Below, one piece after another: positions 1 to 9,634 of a DNA stretch of 38,042 nt (positions are counted from its first letter, which is position 1; each line of letters starts with the position of its first letter). The notes beneath the pieces are model-generated. The model was not told where the DNA came from. It made no database searches and was given only the letters and a program-made list of their open reading frames with translations. The DNA comes from an alpha proteobacterium SCGC AAA240-E13 (GTDB lineage: Bacteria; Pseudomonadota; Alphaproteobacteria; Pelagibacterales; Pelagibacteraceae). The position numbers and the translations under genes are program-made. The stretch is from the NCBI GenBank assembly GCA_000504625.1, contig AZHR01000013.1, positions 1-38,042 on the forward strand, written 5' to 3'.

Positions 1-272
1 GGCAAATCTTTTACTCTACCTCCTCTAATTAATACTACTGAGTGTTCTTGTAAATTATGTCCTTCTCCCGGAATATAACATGTAACTTCATGTCCATTGG
101 AAAGTCTTACTCTTGCTACTTTTCTTAATGCTGAATTTGGTTTTTTTGGTGTAGTTGTATAAACTTTCACACAAACTCCTCTTTTTTGTGGTGAACGTTC
201 TAATGCAGGAACTTTATCCCTGTATTTTGATTTCAATCTTGGCTTCCTTATCAATTGACTTACTGTTGGCAT
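1..272 (-). CDS. rpsL: 30S ribosomal protein S12, N-terminal part (cut by the window edge)
   Basis: S12 is a small-subunit protein at the decoding centre that checks codon-anticodon pairing. Ninety complete codons are present of the roughly 123 usual for the family. The protein begins MPTVSQLIRKPR and contains the signature TTTPKKPNSALRKVARVRLS, then PGEGHNLQEHSVVLIRGGRVKDL before the edge. Lysine 43, the classic streptomycin-resistance position (mature numbering 42), is the wild-type lysine. The ATG at 270-272 is the standard S12 start. The gene follows rpoC on the same strand, as in other alphaproteobacteria, where rpsG and fusA usually come next. A separate promoter candidate lies in the gap upstream, so it may be transcribed independently of rpoC. 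Confidence 0.97.
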   Translation of the reverse strand, partial: MPTVSQLIRKPRLKSKYRDKVPALERSPQKRGVCVKVYTTTPKKPNSALRKVARVRLSNGHEVTCYIPGEGHNLQEHSVVLIRGGRVKDL

Positions 273-373
273 AATTTTTAATCAATTTTTTGGATGAAAA
301 AGTAAGATAAAATCAACTTTTTTGGCAGCGTATAAGGTTAATATACCTTACTTCCAACCATAAAATTTTGGCT

Positions 374-402
374 AAACTACTAATTGAGCGATAAATTGTC
401 AA
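374..402 (-). promoter_or_regulatory. Candidate sigma-70 type promoter for rpsL
   Basis: On the minus strand a perfect -35 box TTGACA (397-402) is followed after exactly 17 bases by TAGTTT (374-379), a partial -10 match. The predicted start near 367 would give a leader of about 95 bases. That leader contains a small hairpin at 333-350 (TAAGGT, 6-base loop, ACCTTA) with no T run after it. The rpoC-rpsL gap (273-443) holds nothing else that I recognise. Confidence 0.5.
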
Positions 403-443
403 TAATTATTGTAGTAAGAAATCTTCTGTTATTCAGGCAATAT

Positions 444-3400
444 TTACTGTTCAACTATTTTTTCTGTTGATTTACTTGCGAGATATTTTTCATCTTTTTC
501 TCTAGCTAAGTAATTCCACTTATTCTTCACTGTACCTGTTCCTGCCGGTACCAATCTACCAACAATTACATTTTCTTTTAATCCTTTCAATTTATCTACT
601 TTTCCTTTTATTGATGCATCAGTTAAAACTCTAGTCGTTTCTTGAAATGAAGCAGCAGAAATAAATGAATTTGTTTGTAAAGATGCCTTAGTTATACCCA
701 TCAAGACTCTTTCTCCAATAGAAGGAGTTTTTTTATTTTTTATCATTTTTTCATTTTCTTCATAAAATTCATTTTTTTCGATTATCTCTCCTTTTAAATA
801 TTTTGAATCACCTGGATCTTTAATTTCTACTTTTTTTAACATTTGTCTTACGATTACTTCAATATGTTTGTCATTAATGACAACACCTTGTAATCTATAA
901 ACTTCTTGAACTTCATTTACAAAATAGTCTGCTAATTGTTCTACTCCTAAAATTCTCAATATATCATGCGGTGCTGGACTTCCATCCAACAAATATTCAC
1001 CTTTTTTAATTTTTTCACCCTGGTTTAAATTAATATGTTTCCCTTTTGGAATTAAATAATTAGAAAGCTCTCCAGATTTTGATTCAATTGATATCTTCAA
1101 TTTACCTCTAACTTCTTTACCAAACATTACAACACCATCATTTTCAGCTATTATAGCGCTTTCTTTAGGTTTTCTTGCTTCAAACAACTCAGCGACTCTA
1201 GGCAATCCTCCCGTTATATCTTTGGTTTTTGAGGTTTCTTTTGGTAATCTTGCAATTACGTCTCCGGCTAAAACATTTTGTCCATCTTTTACCGATAAAA
1301 TTGAATCTGGAACTAAGTAATATCTGGCTTCATTCTCATCAGCTTTTTTAATAACATTACCACTTGCATCTCTTAAAGTGATTCTTGGTTTTAAATCTGT
1401 ATTTTTTGATTGAGATCTCCAATCTATAACTGATTTTGAAGAAATTCCGGTAGCATCATCTACAGTCTCAACCAATGAAACTCCATCTATAAGGTCAACA
1501 TAGTTTGCTATACCACTTTTTTCTGCAATAACAGGCATTGTATATGGATCCCATTCACAAATTTTAATTCCTTTTTTAATTTTTTCACCATTCTGAAAAA
1601 AAAGTTTTGCACCATATGGCACTTTGTAAAGAGCAATTTGTTGACCTTTGTCATCTTCAATTTCCAATTGAGTATTTCTACCCATTATGACTAATTTTTT
1701 TTTAGAATCTTCTAATAAATTTTTATTAATTATTTTAAGTATACCTTCGGTTTTAGAAACTACCTGGGACTCTTGTTTAATTTGAGCAGTTCCACCAACA
1801 TGGAATGTTCTCATTGTTAGCTGTGTACCAGGTTCACCTATCGACTGAGCTGCAATCATTCCAATAGCCTCTCCTAAAGCTACTAATTTACCTCTTGAAA
1901 GATCTCTACCGTAACATGTTGCACAAATTCCATCTTTTGATTCGCATGTAATTACAGAAAAAACTTTAATTGATTTGACTCCAGCTGAGTCAATTTTTTC
2001 ACAAACTCCTTCATCTATCATTTCTTTTTTCTTTATCAATATTTCTCCATTAATTGGGTTTTTGATATCATCCGCGGTAATTCGCCCTAATACACGCTCA
2101 GATAAACTTACTAGAATGTTTCCACCTTCAATAACCTCAGATAAAACAATGCTTTTTTTAGTTCCACAAAAATCACTTTTAATTGATAGATCTTGAGCAA
2201 CATCGCAGAGTCTTCTTGTTAAGTATCCTGAATTTGCAGTTTTAAGTGCCGTATCGGCCAAACCTTTTCTCGCTCCATGAGTAGAATTAAAGTATTCTAA
2301 AGCAGTTAATCCCTCTTTAAAATTTGAGATAATCGGTGTTTCAATAATTTCCCCTGAAGGTTTTGCTATCAGACCTCTCATGCCAGCTAACTGCTTCATT
2401 TGTGCGGCGGAGCCTCTAGCGCCAGAATCAGCCATCATAAATACTGAATTTAAATTATTTTCTTTGGTAACCAAACCATCTTTTGTAGGAGACGAAATTT
2501 TTTTCATCATCTCAGCTGCAACTAGATCAGTACATTTTGACCAAGCATCCACTACCTTGTTATATTTTTCCCCTCTAGTAATTAATCCCTCTGAATATTG
2601 ATTTTCGTATTCTTCAACCATTTTTTTAGTGTTGTTAACCAAGGTTTGTTTTTTTTCAGGAATAATTAAGTCATCTTTACCAAATGATATACCAGCTTTA
2701 AATGCATATTTAAATCCAAGATCTTTTATTTTGTCACAAAAAATAACTGTTTTTTTTTGTCCACAAAATCTAAAAACCTGATCAATAATTTCCGATACAT
2801 TTTTTTTAGACAATATTCTATCAATTAATGCAAATTTGATATTATTATTTTTTGGCAAAATATTTGCTAATAAAAACCTCCCAGCCGTACTAGTATATTT
2901 TTCAAAAATAATATTTCCATCTTGATTTAATGTCTCAAATCTTGAGATTATTCTAGAATGAACAGTAATTGCATTTGAGTCTAAAGCATGTTCAATTTCT
3001 GATGAATCTACAAAATAGCCTTCTATTTTTTTATTCGAACTGACTGATCCTTGAGAAAGATAATATATTCCTAGAATCATATCCTGACTTGGAACAATTA
3101 TAGGTTTTCCATTAGATGGATTTAAAATATTATTGGTAGACATCATTAAAACTCTAGCTTCAAGTTGAGCTTCTAAACTCAATGGAATATGGACAGCCAT
3201 TTGATCTCCATCAAAATCAGCATTAAATGCTGAACAAACAAGAGGGTGTAACTCAATTGCATTCCCTTCAATAAGTTTTGCTTCAAAAGCTTGAATACCT
3301 AATCTATGTAAAGTTGGAGCTCTATTTAATAATATTGGATGTTCTCTAATTATATGTTCCAATGCATCCCACACTTCTTCTTTTTCTTTTTCAACTATTT

Positions 3401-4604
3401 TTTTTGCTTGCTTTATTGTAGTTGCTAGCCCTAAATGATCTAATCTTGCATACAGAAATGGTTTAAATAGTTCTAGTGCCATTTTTTTTGGCAAACCACA
3501 TTGGTGTAGTTTTAAATCTGGACCAACAACAATTACTGATCGTCCAGAATAATCTACTCTTTTTCCTAATAAATTTTGTCTAAATCTGCCATATTTACCT
3601 TTTAACATCTCAGATAAAGATTTTAATGGTCTCTTTCCTGTTCCTGTAATAACTCTTCCTCTTCGACCATTGTCAAATAATGCATCAACAGACTCTTGAA
3701 GCATTCTTTTTTCATTTCTTATTATTATATCTGGAGATTTAAGATCTATAAGCCTTTTTAATCTATTATTTCTATTTATTACTCTTCTGTATAAATCATT
3801 TAAATCTGACGTAGCAAATCTTCCACCATCTAGTGGAACTAGGGGTCTTAGTTCTGGTGGAATTACAGGAATGGTTGTTAATATCATCCATTCAGGTTTA
3901 CCCCCTGACCCTATAAATGAGTCTATTAACTTTAATCTCTTTATTGCTCTTTCTTCAGCCACTTTAGATTTCAATTCTTTAACCTGTGTTGACAGTTTAT
4001 CTCGTTCCTCATTTAAATTTAAAGATTGAAGTATTTCTAAAATTGCTTCAGCTCCAATGCCAGAAGTAAAGGAATCTTCTCCAAATTCGTTTTGATATTT
4101 TACAAGTTCTTCTTCAGTTAATAATTGATTTTTCCTAAGAGATGTTAATCCAGGTTCAATAACAATGAAACTTTCAAAGTATAAAATTTTTTCTACTTCT
4201 TTTAATTTCATATCTATAGCTAAGGAAATTCTGCTTGGTAAGGATTTCAAAAACCATATATGTGCAACTGGGGTTGCTAGATTAATATGACCCATTCTCT
4301 CACGCCTTACATTAGATTTTGTTACTTCTACCCCACATTTTTCACAAAGAATTCCTCTGAATTTCATTCTTTTATATTTACCGCACAAACATTCATAATC
4401 TTTAATCGGACCAAATATTCTGCAGCAAAATAATCCATCTTTTTCAGGTCTAAATGTTCTGTAATTAATAGTTTCTGGTTTTTTAATCTCTCCAAAAGAC
4501 CATGATTTAATTTTTTCGGGACTGGCCAAACTAATACGAATACTACTGAAACTATCCTCTAATACTGGTTTATTACTAAATATATTTGTTAATTCTTTTT
4601 TCAT
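444..4604 (-). CDS. rpoC: DNA-directed RNA polymerase subunit beta-prime
   Basis: This is the largest catalytic subunit of RNA polymerase. At 1386 residues it is close to the E. coli length (1407). The N-terminal zinc-binding cysteines are C72, C74, C87 and C90. The catalytic NADFDGD motif is at residues 461-467, with D463, D465 and D467 holding the active-site magnesium. A second zinc-binding cluster appears in CESKDGICATCYGRDLSRGK, and bridge-helix and trigger-loop regions follow, including SIGEPGTQLTMRTFHVGG. The start lies three bases after the rpoB stop, so the two are cotranscribed and probably translationally coupled. All diagnostic motifs are intact and no frameshift is seen. Confidence 0.99.
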   Translation of the reverse strand: MKKELTNIFSNKPVLEDSFSSIRISLASPEKIKSWSFGEIKKPETINYRTFRPEKDGLFCCRIFGPIKDYECLCGKYKRMKFRGILCEKCGVEVTKSNVRRERMGHINLATPVAHIWFLKSLPSRISLAIDMKLKEVEKILYFESFIVIEPGLTSLRKNQLLTEEELVKYQNEFGEDSFTSGIGAEAILEILQSLNLNEERDKLSTQVKELKSKVAEERAIKRLKLIDSFIGSGGKPEWMILTTIPVIPPELRPLVPLDGGRFATSDLNDLYRRVINRNNRLKRLIDLKSPDIIIRNEKRMLQESVDALFDNGRRGRVITGTGKRPLKSLSEMLKGKYGRFRQNLLGKRVDYSGRSVIVVGPDLKLHQCGLPKKMALELFKPFLYARLDHLGLATTIKQAKKIVEKEKEEVWDALEHIIREHPILLNRAPTLHRLGIQAFEAKLIEGNAIELHPLVCSAFNADFDGDQMAVHIPLSLEAQLEARVLMMSTNNILNPSNGKPIIVPSQDMILGIYYLSQGSVSSNKKIEGYFVDSSEIEHALDSNAITVHSRIISRFETLNQDGNIIFEKYTSTAGRFLLANILPKNNNIKFALIDRILSKKNVSEIIDQVFRFCGQKKTVIFCDKIKDLGFKYAFKAGISFGKDDLIIPEKKQTLVNNTKKMVEEYENQYSEGLITRGEKYNKVVDAWSKCTDLVAAEMMKKISSPTKDGLVTKENNLNSVFMMADSGARGSAAQMKQLAGMRGLIAKPSGEIIETPIISNFKEGLTALEYFNSTHGARKGLADTALKTANSGYLTRRLCDVAQDLSIKSDFCGTKKSIVLSEVIEGGNILVSLSERVLGRITADDIKNPINGEILIKKKEMIDEGVCEKIDSAGVKSIKVFSVITCESKDGICATCYGRDLSRGKLVALGEAIGMIAAQSIGEPGTQLTMRTFHVGGTAQIKQESQVVSKTEGILKIINKNLLEDSKKKLVIMGRNTQLEIEDDKGQQIALYKVPYGAKLFFQNGEKIKKGIKICEWDPYTMPVIAEKSGIANYVDLIDGVSLVETVDDATGISSKSVIDWRSQSKNTDLKPRITLRDASGNVIKKADENEARYYLVPDSILSVKDGQNVLAGDVIARLPKETSKTKDITGGLPRVAELFEARKPKESAIIAENDGVVMFGKEVRGKLKISIESKSGELSNYLIPKGKHINLNQGEKIKKGEYLLDGSPAPHDILRILGVEQLADYFVNEVQEVYRLQGVVINDKHIEVIVRQMLKKVEIKDPGDSKYLKGEIIEKNEFYEENEKMIKNKKTPSIGERVLMGITKASLQTNSFISAASFQETTRVLTDASIKGKVDKLKGLKENVIVGRLVPAGTGTVKNKWNYLAREKDEKYLASKSTEKIVEQ

Positions 4605-4607
4605 AAT

Positions 4608-7600
4608 TTATTTTAATTCAATATTAAGTCCTAAAGATTTAATTTCTTTAACTAATACGTTGAAAGATTCAGGTATACCTGACTGGAAATTTTCTTCTCC
4701 TTTTATTATAGTTTCATATATTTTAACCCTTCCAGCTACATCATCAGATTTGACAGTCAACATTTCTTGCAAAGTATAAGAAGCGCCATAAGCTTCGAGC
4801 GCCCAAACTTCCATTTCTCCAAAACGCTGTCCTCCAAGTTGGGCTTTACCTCCTAGAGGTTGTTGTGTTACCAAACTATAAGGTCCAGTAGATCTTGCAT
4901 GTATTTTGTCTTCAACAAGATGATGTAATTTCAGCATGTAAATAGTACCTACTGTTACTAATCTATCAAATTTTTTTCCTGTTCTTCCGTCCCACAATTC
5001 AGTTTGTCCAGAAGTGGGTAGGTTAGCTAATTTTAACATATCTGATACATCTTTTTCCTTTGCTCCGTCAAATACGGGAGTAGATATTGGAACTCCTTTG
5101 ATTAAATTTTCACAAAGGTCATTAAATTCAATTGGTGAAAAATTATTAATAGAATTATCATAAAAATCTTTTCCATAAATTGATTTCAATAATGACACAA
5201 TACTTTCTGTTTGACTTATTTTATTTTGATTTTTGTTAATTAACATTTTTAGATTTTCGCCTAATTCTGAACAACTCCAACCAATATGAGTTTCTAAAAT
5301 TTGTCCAACATTCATTCGACTTGGAACTCCTAGTGGATTTAGAACTATATCTACAGGTTTGCCATTTTCTCTATATGGCATATCTTCAATTGGAACAATT
5401 TTACTGATTACTCCTTTGTTTCCATGTCTTCCTGACATTTTATCACCTGGTTTTAGACGTCTTTTTACTGCTACAAAAACTTTTACCATTTTCATAACAC
5501 TTGGTAACAGTTCATCGCCTTGTCTAATTTTTTCAACTTTATCCTCGAACCTTTCTTTAATATCCAATTTGACTTTGTTATATTGTTCCATCAATGTTAA
5601 AAGACTACTATTTTTGAAATTATCTTTAAGTGATACCTTAAATAAATCTCTTAAGCTGAGTTTTTCTAATTCCTTTTCTTCAATAACTTCATTTGGTTTA
5701 TTATTTTCAAATTTCTTGCCTAGTTGCGAATTTTTGATTATTTGAGTAGCTCTCTGTATAATATTTCTTTCTAATATTTCCTCTTCTACAGCTTTATCTT
5801 CTTGGATCGTTTCAATTTCGGATCTCTCAATTGAAATAGATCTTTCATCCTTTTCTACCCCATGCCTATTAAATAATCTAACATCAACAACTATACCACT
5901 ACTTCCTGGTGGTAAACGTAAAGATGTATCAATAACATCTACTGCCTTTTCACCAAAAATAGATCTTAATAATTTTTCTTCCGGTCCAGATGGGGTATCA
6001 CCTTTTGGTGTAACTTTGCCTGCTAAAATATCATTTGGTTTAACTTCTGCTCCAACATAAACAATGCCAGTTTCATCTAAATTTTTTAGAGCTTCTTCGC
6101 TTATATTTGGAATGTCTCTTGTTATTTCTTCTGTTCCTAGTTTAGTATCCCTTGCCATCAATTCATATTCTTCAATATGAATTGATGTAAATACATCGTC
6201 AGTTACACATCTTTCGGAAATCAAAATTGAATCTTCAAAATTATATCCAAGCCAAGGCATGAATGCTACTGAAACATTTTTTCCTAAAGCAAGTTCACCT
6301 AATTTAGTAGATGGTCCATCAGCAATAATATCACCATTAGAAACTTGATCACCAATTCTAACTAAAGGTCTTTGATTTATACAGGTATTTTGATTAGATC
6401 TCTGAAATTTTAATAAATTATAAATATCAACGCCAGATTTACTTAAATCTTTTTCAGATGTAACTTTTACTACTATTCTTTTCCCATCAATTTTATCAAC
6501 TACACCACTTCTTTTTGCAACTATTGTTACTCCTGAATCTAAAGCAACATCACTTTCAATACCTGTACCCACTAATGGAGCTTCAGGCTTAATTAATGGT
6601 ACAGCTTGCCTCATCATATTTGAACCCATAAGAGCTCTGTTTGCATCATCATTTTCTAAAAAAGGAATTAAAGACGCCGCAACAGAAACTAGTTGTTTAG
6701 GTGAAACATCTATGTAATCAATATTTTCTGGTTTAGCTAAAATAAAATTTAAAGATTTTCTGCAAGAGACTAAATCCTCTAAAAAATTTCTATTTTCATC
6801 AACTGGTGAGTTTGCTTGAGCAATAGTAAACTTTGATTCTTCCATAGCTGACAAGTAATCAATTTTCTCTAAAACTTTACCATTGACAACTTTTTTATAT
6901 GGGCTTTCTATAAAACCATATTTGTTGATTCTTGAATAAGTCGCTAGACTACTAATTAACCCAATATTTGGTCCTTCAGGAGTTTCAATGGGGCAAATTC
7001 TTCCGTAGTGTGTTGGATGAACGTCTCTAACTTCAAATCCAGCTCTTTCTCTTGTTAATCCTCCTGGACCAAGTGCTGATACTCGTCTTTTATGAGTTAT
7101 TTCAGACAATGGATTTGTTTGATCCATGAATTGAGAAAGTTGAGAAGTTCCGAAAAAATCTTTCAAAGCCATTGTCAATGGCTTAGCATTGATAAGATCT
7201 TGTGGCATTGATGACTCAACTTCTAGAGTCGACATTTTTTCCTTTATTGCTCTTTCCATTCTATATATGCCAATTCGTGATTGGTTCTCAACCAATTCAC
7301 CTACAGACCTAACTCGTCTATTACCTAAGTGATCAATATCATCGACTTCTTCTTTACCATCTCGAAGATTTAACATGAGCTTGATAATAGCGATAATGTC
7401 ATCATTTCTAAGTATTGTTATCTTATCGGAACAATTTATATTTAACCTTGAATTCATTTTAACTCTTCCCACATCTGATAAATCATACCTTTCAGAACCA
7501 AAGAATAAATTTTGGAAAATTTGTTTTGCAATATCTAGTGTGGGAGGCTCACCTGGTCTTAAAATTTTATATATATCTGTAATTGCTTCTTCTTCGCTAT

Positions 7601-8696
7601 TATTTTTATCTAACAATATAGTTTTAAGTAAATAAGGTCCTTTATTAATAGAATTGGTTTCAGAAATTATGATCGTTTTCAAATTACTTTCTACAATTTT
7701 AGTTAAAATTTCTTCCGATATTTCCGTTCCTATGGGTAAATTTTCTTCATCAGTAAAACTTATGTTTTTGTGTAAAAATCTTCCATAAATTGCCTCGTTA
7801 GAAACAAAAATTTCTTTTAATCCATTATTATAGAGTTTTTGCGCTTGTAAAAAATTTATTCCAGCTCCAGACTTAACAACTGATTTTTTTGTTTTAGCAT
7901 CAACTATATCACCTAAATTTTTGCTGAATTTATAATTTTCGGGATTAAATACTGTCTTCCATTTTTTTAGTTCAGAATTATATTCATATTTTCGACTTTC
8001 ATAAAATAAATCAGCTATTTCTTGTTTGCTATATCTTAATGCCTGAAGAAGCGTAGAAACATATAGTTTCCTTTTTCTATCAATTTTAAAATATAATAAA
8101 TCTTTTATATCATATTCAAAATCTAACCATGATCCTCTGTTTGGAATAACTCTACAGTTGAATAATAACTTACCGCTCGCATGAGTCTTTCCTTTGTCAT
8201 GATCAAAGAAAACTCCAGGGCTTCGATGCATTTGATTAACTACAACCCTTTGGACACCATTAACTATAAAAGTTCCGCTTGGTGTCATCATTGGAATATC
8301 TCCCATGTATACTTCTTGCTCTTTAGCAGATAAAATTTCTTTTGTATTAGTTTCGTGATTGATTTCGTAAACCACTAATCTTAAAGTTGGTTTTAATGCA
8401 GAGGAATAAGTTAAACTTCTCTGAATACATTCTTCCACGCCATACTTTGGTTTCTCTAATCTATATGACACATATTCTAATGTAGCTTTATCTGCTAGAT
8501 CTTCTATGGGAAAAATACTATTAAAAACTCTTTCCAAACCTTTTTCGGTAGCACCTTCTTCTTTTAGTTGGTTTCTATTTAAGAACTCACTATAAGAATT
8601 TTTTTGTACCTCTATCAAATTTGGAATTGATAAAGTTTCCTTTAATTTTCCGAAATTTTTTCTGATAGTTTTTTTTTCAGTAAAAGATAAATGCAT
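4608..8696 (-). CDS. rpoB: DNA-directed RNA polymerase subunit beta
   Basis: This is the second catalytic subunit of RNA polymerase, 1362 residues (E. coli 1342). The rifampicin-binding region at about residues 516-544 reads FFGTSQLSQFMDQTNPLSE, then ITHKRRVSALGPGGL. S540 corresponds to E. coli S531 and is the sensitive-type residue, as are the neighbouring D and H. Other hallmarks are GRICPIETPEGPNIGLI, the conserved KPGDKMSGRHGNKGVIS region and the C-terminal QPLGGKAQLGGQRFGEMEVW. The gene follows rplL after a 39-base gap containing a perfect hairpin (8703-8726) and precedes rpoC by three bases. Confidence 0.99.
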   Translation of the reverse strand: MHLSFTEKKTIRKNFGKLKETLSIPNLIEVQKNSYSEFLNRNQLKEEGATEKGLERVFNSIFPIEDLADKATLEYVSYRLEKPKYGVEECIQRSLTYSSALKPTLRLVVYEINHETNTKEILSAKEQEVYMGDIPMMTPSGTFIVNGVQRVVVNQMHRSPGVFFDHDKGKTHASGKLLFNCRVIPNRGSWLDFEYDIKDLLYFKIDRKRKLYVSTLLQALRYSKQEIADLFYESRKYEYNSELKKWKTVFNPENYKFSKNLGDIVDAKTKKSVVKSGAGINFLQAQKLYNNGLKEIFVSNEAIYGRFLHKNISFTDEENLPIGTEISEEILTKIVESNLKTIIISETNSINKGPYLLKTILLDKNNSEEEAITDIYKILRPGEPPTLDIAKQIFQNLFFGSERYDLSDVGRVKMNSRLNINCSDKITILRNDDIIAIIKLMLNLRDGKEEVDDIDHLGNRRVRSVGELVENQSRIGIYRMERAIKEKMSTLEVESSMPQDLINAKPLTMALKDFFGTSQLSQFMDQTNPLSEITHKRRVSALGPGGLTRERAGFEVRDVHPTHYGRICPIETPEGPNIGLISSLATYSRINKYGFIESPYKKVVNGKVLEKIDYLSAMEESKFTIAQANSPVDENRNFLEDLVSCRKSLNFILAKPENIDYIDVSPKQLVSVAASLIPFLENDDANRALMGSNMMRQAVPLIKPEAPLVGTGIESDVALDSGVTIVAKRSGVVDKIDGKRIVVKVTSEKDLSKSGVDIYNLLKFQRSNQNTCINQRPLVRIGDQVSNGDIIADGPSTKLGELALGKNVSVAFMPWLGYNFEDSILISERCVTDDVFTSIHIEEYELMARDTKLGTEEITRDIPNISEEALKNLDETGIVYVGAEVKPNDILAGKVTPKGDTPSGPEEKLLRSIFGEKAVDVIDTSLRLPPGSSGIVVDVRLFNRHGVEKDERSISIERSEIETIQEDKAVEEEILERNIIQRATQIIKNSQLGKKFENNKPNEVIEEKELEKLSLRDLFKVSLKDNFKNSSLLTLMEQYNKVKLDIKERFEDKVEKIRQGDELLPSVMKMVKVFVAVKRRLKPGDKMSGRHGNKGVISKIVPIEDMPYRENGKPVDIVLNPLGVPSRMNVGQILETHIGWSCSELGENLKMLINKNQNKISQTESIVSLLKSIYGKDFYDNSINNFSPIEFNDLCENLIKGVPISTPVFDGAKEKDVSDMLKLANLPTSGQTELWDGRTGKKFDRLVTVGTIYMLKLHHLVEDKIHARSTGPYSLVTQQPLGGKAQLGGQRFGEMEVWALEAYGASYTLQEMLTVKSDDVAGRVKIYETIIKGEENFQSGIPESFNVLVKEIKSLGLNIELK

Positions 8697-8702
8697 TTAT
8701 AG

Positions 8703-8726
8703 AATCTGATTTCTATAAATCAGATT
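8703..8726 (-). promoter_or_regulatory. Perfect hairpin between rplL and rpoB (possible attenuator or RNA-processing site)
   Basis: AATCTGATTT (8703-8712) and AAATCAGATT (8717-8726) are perfect reverse complements separated by four bases, giving a 10-bp stem in the transcript between rplL and rpoB. In the direction of transcription no T run follows, so it is not a typical intrinsic terminator. In E. coli the same intergenic position holds an attenuator and an RNase III processing site that lower rpoBC expression relative to L7/L12. A similar role here is inference. Confidence 0.55.
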
Positions 8727-8735
8727 TAAAAATTT

Positions 8736-9107
8736 TTATTTTAATTCTACTTTAGCGCCAGCAGATTCTAATTTTTTCTTAATTTCATCTGCTTCTTTTT
8801 TATTTACGCCTGTTTTAACTTCTTTAGGTGCTCCCTCAACTAAATCTTTAGCTTCTTTTAAACCCAATGTTGTAACAGCTCTAATTTCTTTTATTACGTT
8901 AATTTTTTTATCTCCAGCAGAACTAAGCACTACAGTAAATTCACTTTGTTCTTCTGTTGCGACAGTATTTTGTGTACCGGCAACCGGTGCTGCTACGGCA
9001 GCTACGGCAGTAACTCCCCATTTTTCTTCAAGTTTCTTCGATAAATCAGCTGCTTCTACTACAGTTAATTTTGATAAATCTTCGATGATCTTATTCAAAT
9101 CGGCCAT
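8736..9107 (-). CDS. rplL: 50S ribosomal protein L7/L12
   Basis: L7/L12 forms the flexible ribosomal stalk that recruits and stimulates translation GTPases. The 123-residue product begins MADLNKIIEDLSKLTVVEAADL, the N-terminal L10-binding and dimerisation region. An alanine/valine-rich hinge follows (AVAAVAAPVAG). The C-terminal factor-binding domain contains KINVIKEIRAVTTLGLKEAK and ends GAKVELK. The reading frame stays open 22 codons further upstream, to 9173, but that extension overlaps rplJ and is unlike the family, so the ATG at 9105-9107 is chosen. It lies seven bases after the rplJ stop, as expected for the coupled rplJL pair. Confidence 0.98.
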   Translation of the reverse strand: MADLNKIIEDLSKLTVVEAADLSKKLEEKWGVTAVAAVAAPVAGTQNTVATEEQSEFTVVLSSAGDKKINVIKEIRAVTTLGLKEAKDLVEGAPKEVKTGVNKKEADEIKKKLESAGAKVELK

Positions 9108-9114
9108 ATAATTT

Positions 9115-9630
9115 CTATGTTGATTGTTTGCTCTTTTCGAGCGCCAAAATAGCAATTTTTGAGCCAGGCGCAAGTAAAATACTCATTAATTTTTGAGCTG
9201 GCTTTAACAAAATACACGTAATTTTGGCTCTCGCTTCATCCAAAGTTGGTAATGTGGCAATTTTCAACACATCTTCTCGTTTCAAAATCTCATTACCAAT
9301 TAATCCACCGAGAATCTTTAGATTTTGATTATTTTTTGAAAATTTTGCTAAAATTTTGGCAGAAGAAATTGCATCTTTGGATAGTGCTATTGCTGTTGGA
9401 CCTGTAAACAAATTAGCAATACTCTTACATTTAGTATTTTTTAGAGCTAGTTTTGTAATTCGATTTTTAGTGATTTTAAACTTAACACCATGTTTCCTCA
9501 TTTCAGCTCTTAATTCATCTAATTGATTAACAGTTAAGCCCTGATAATGTGTCACTAAAACTGAATCATTCGCATTAATGAATTCTTTCATTTTATTTAA
9601 GTAGTTTTTCTTTTGTTCTTTGTTCATCAT
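9115..9630 (-). CDS. rplJ: 50S ribosomal protein L10
   Basis: L10 anchors the L7/L12 dimers at the base of the ribosomal stalk. The 171-residue length is normal for the family. Recognisable parts are the N-terminal segment NDSVLVTHYQGLTVNQLDEL with RAEMRKHGVKFKITKNRI, and the central LFTGPTAIALS. The C-terminal alpha-helix (SILLAPGSKIAILALEKSK) is where L7/L12 dimers bind. Two adjacent ATG codons could start translation and I cannot choose between them. The gene starts only four bases after the rplA stop, so there is no room for the long L10-binding leader that precedes rplJ in E. coli. Confidence 0.97.
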   Translation of the reverse strand: MMNKEQKKNYLNKMKEFINANDSVLVTHYQGLTVNQLDELRAEMRKHGVKFKITKNRITKLALKNTKCKSIANLFTGPTAIALSKDAISSAKILAKFSKNNQNLKILGGLIGNEILKREDVLKIATLPTLDEARAKITCILLKPAQKLMSILLAPGSKIAILALEKSKQST

Positions 9631-9634
9631 AAGA

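Noticed and set aside
5359..5745. Plus-strand open frame of 128 codons inside rpoB
   Set aside because: It is a shadow of the conserved rpoB frame on the other strand.
9108..9173. Upstream extension of rplL by 22 codons
   Set aside because: It overlaps the end of rplJ in another frame and does not resemble the L7/L12 N-terminus.
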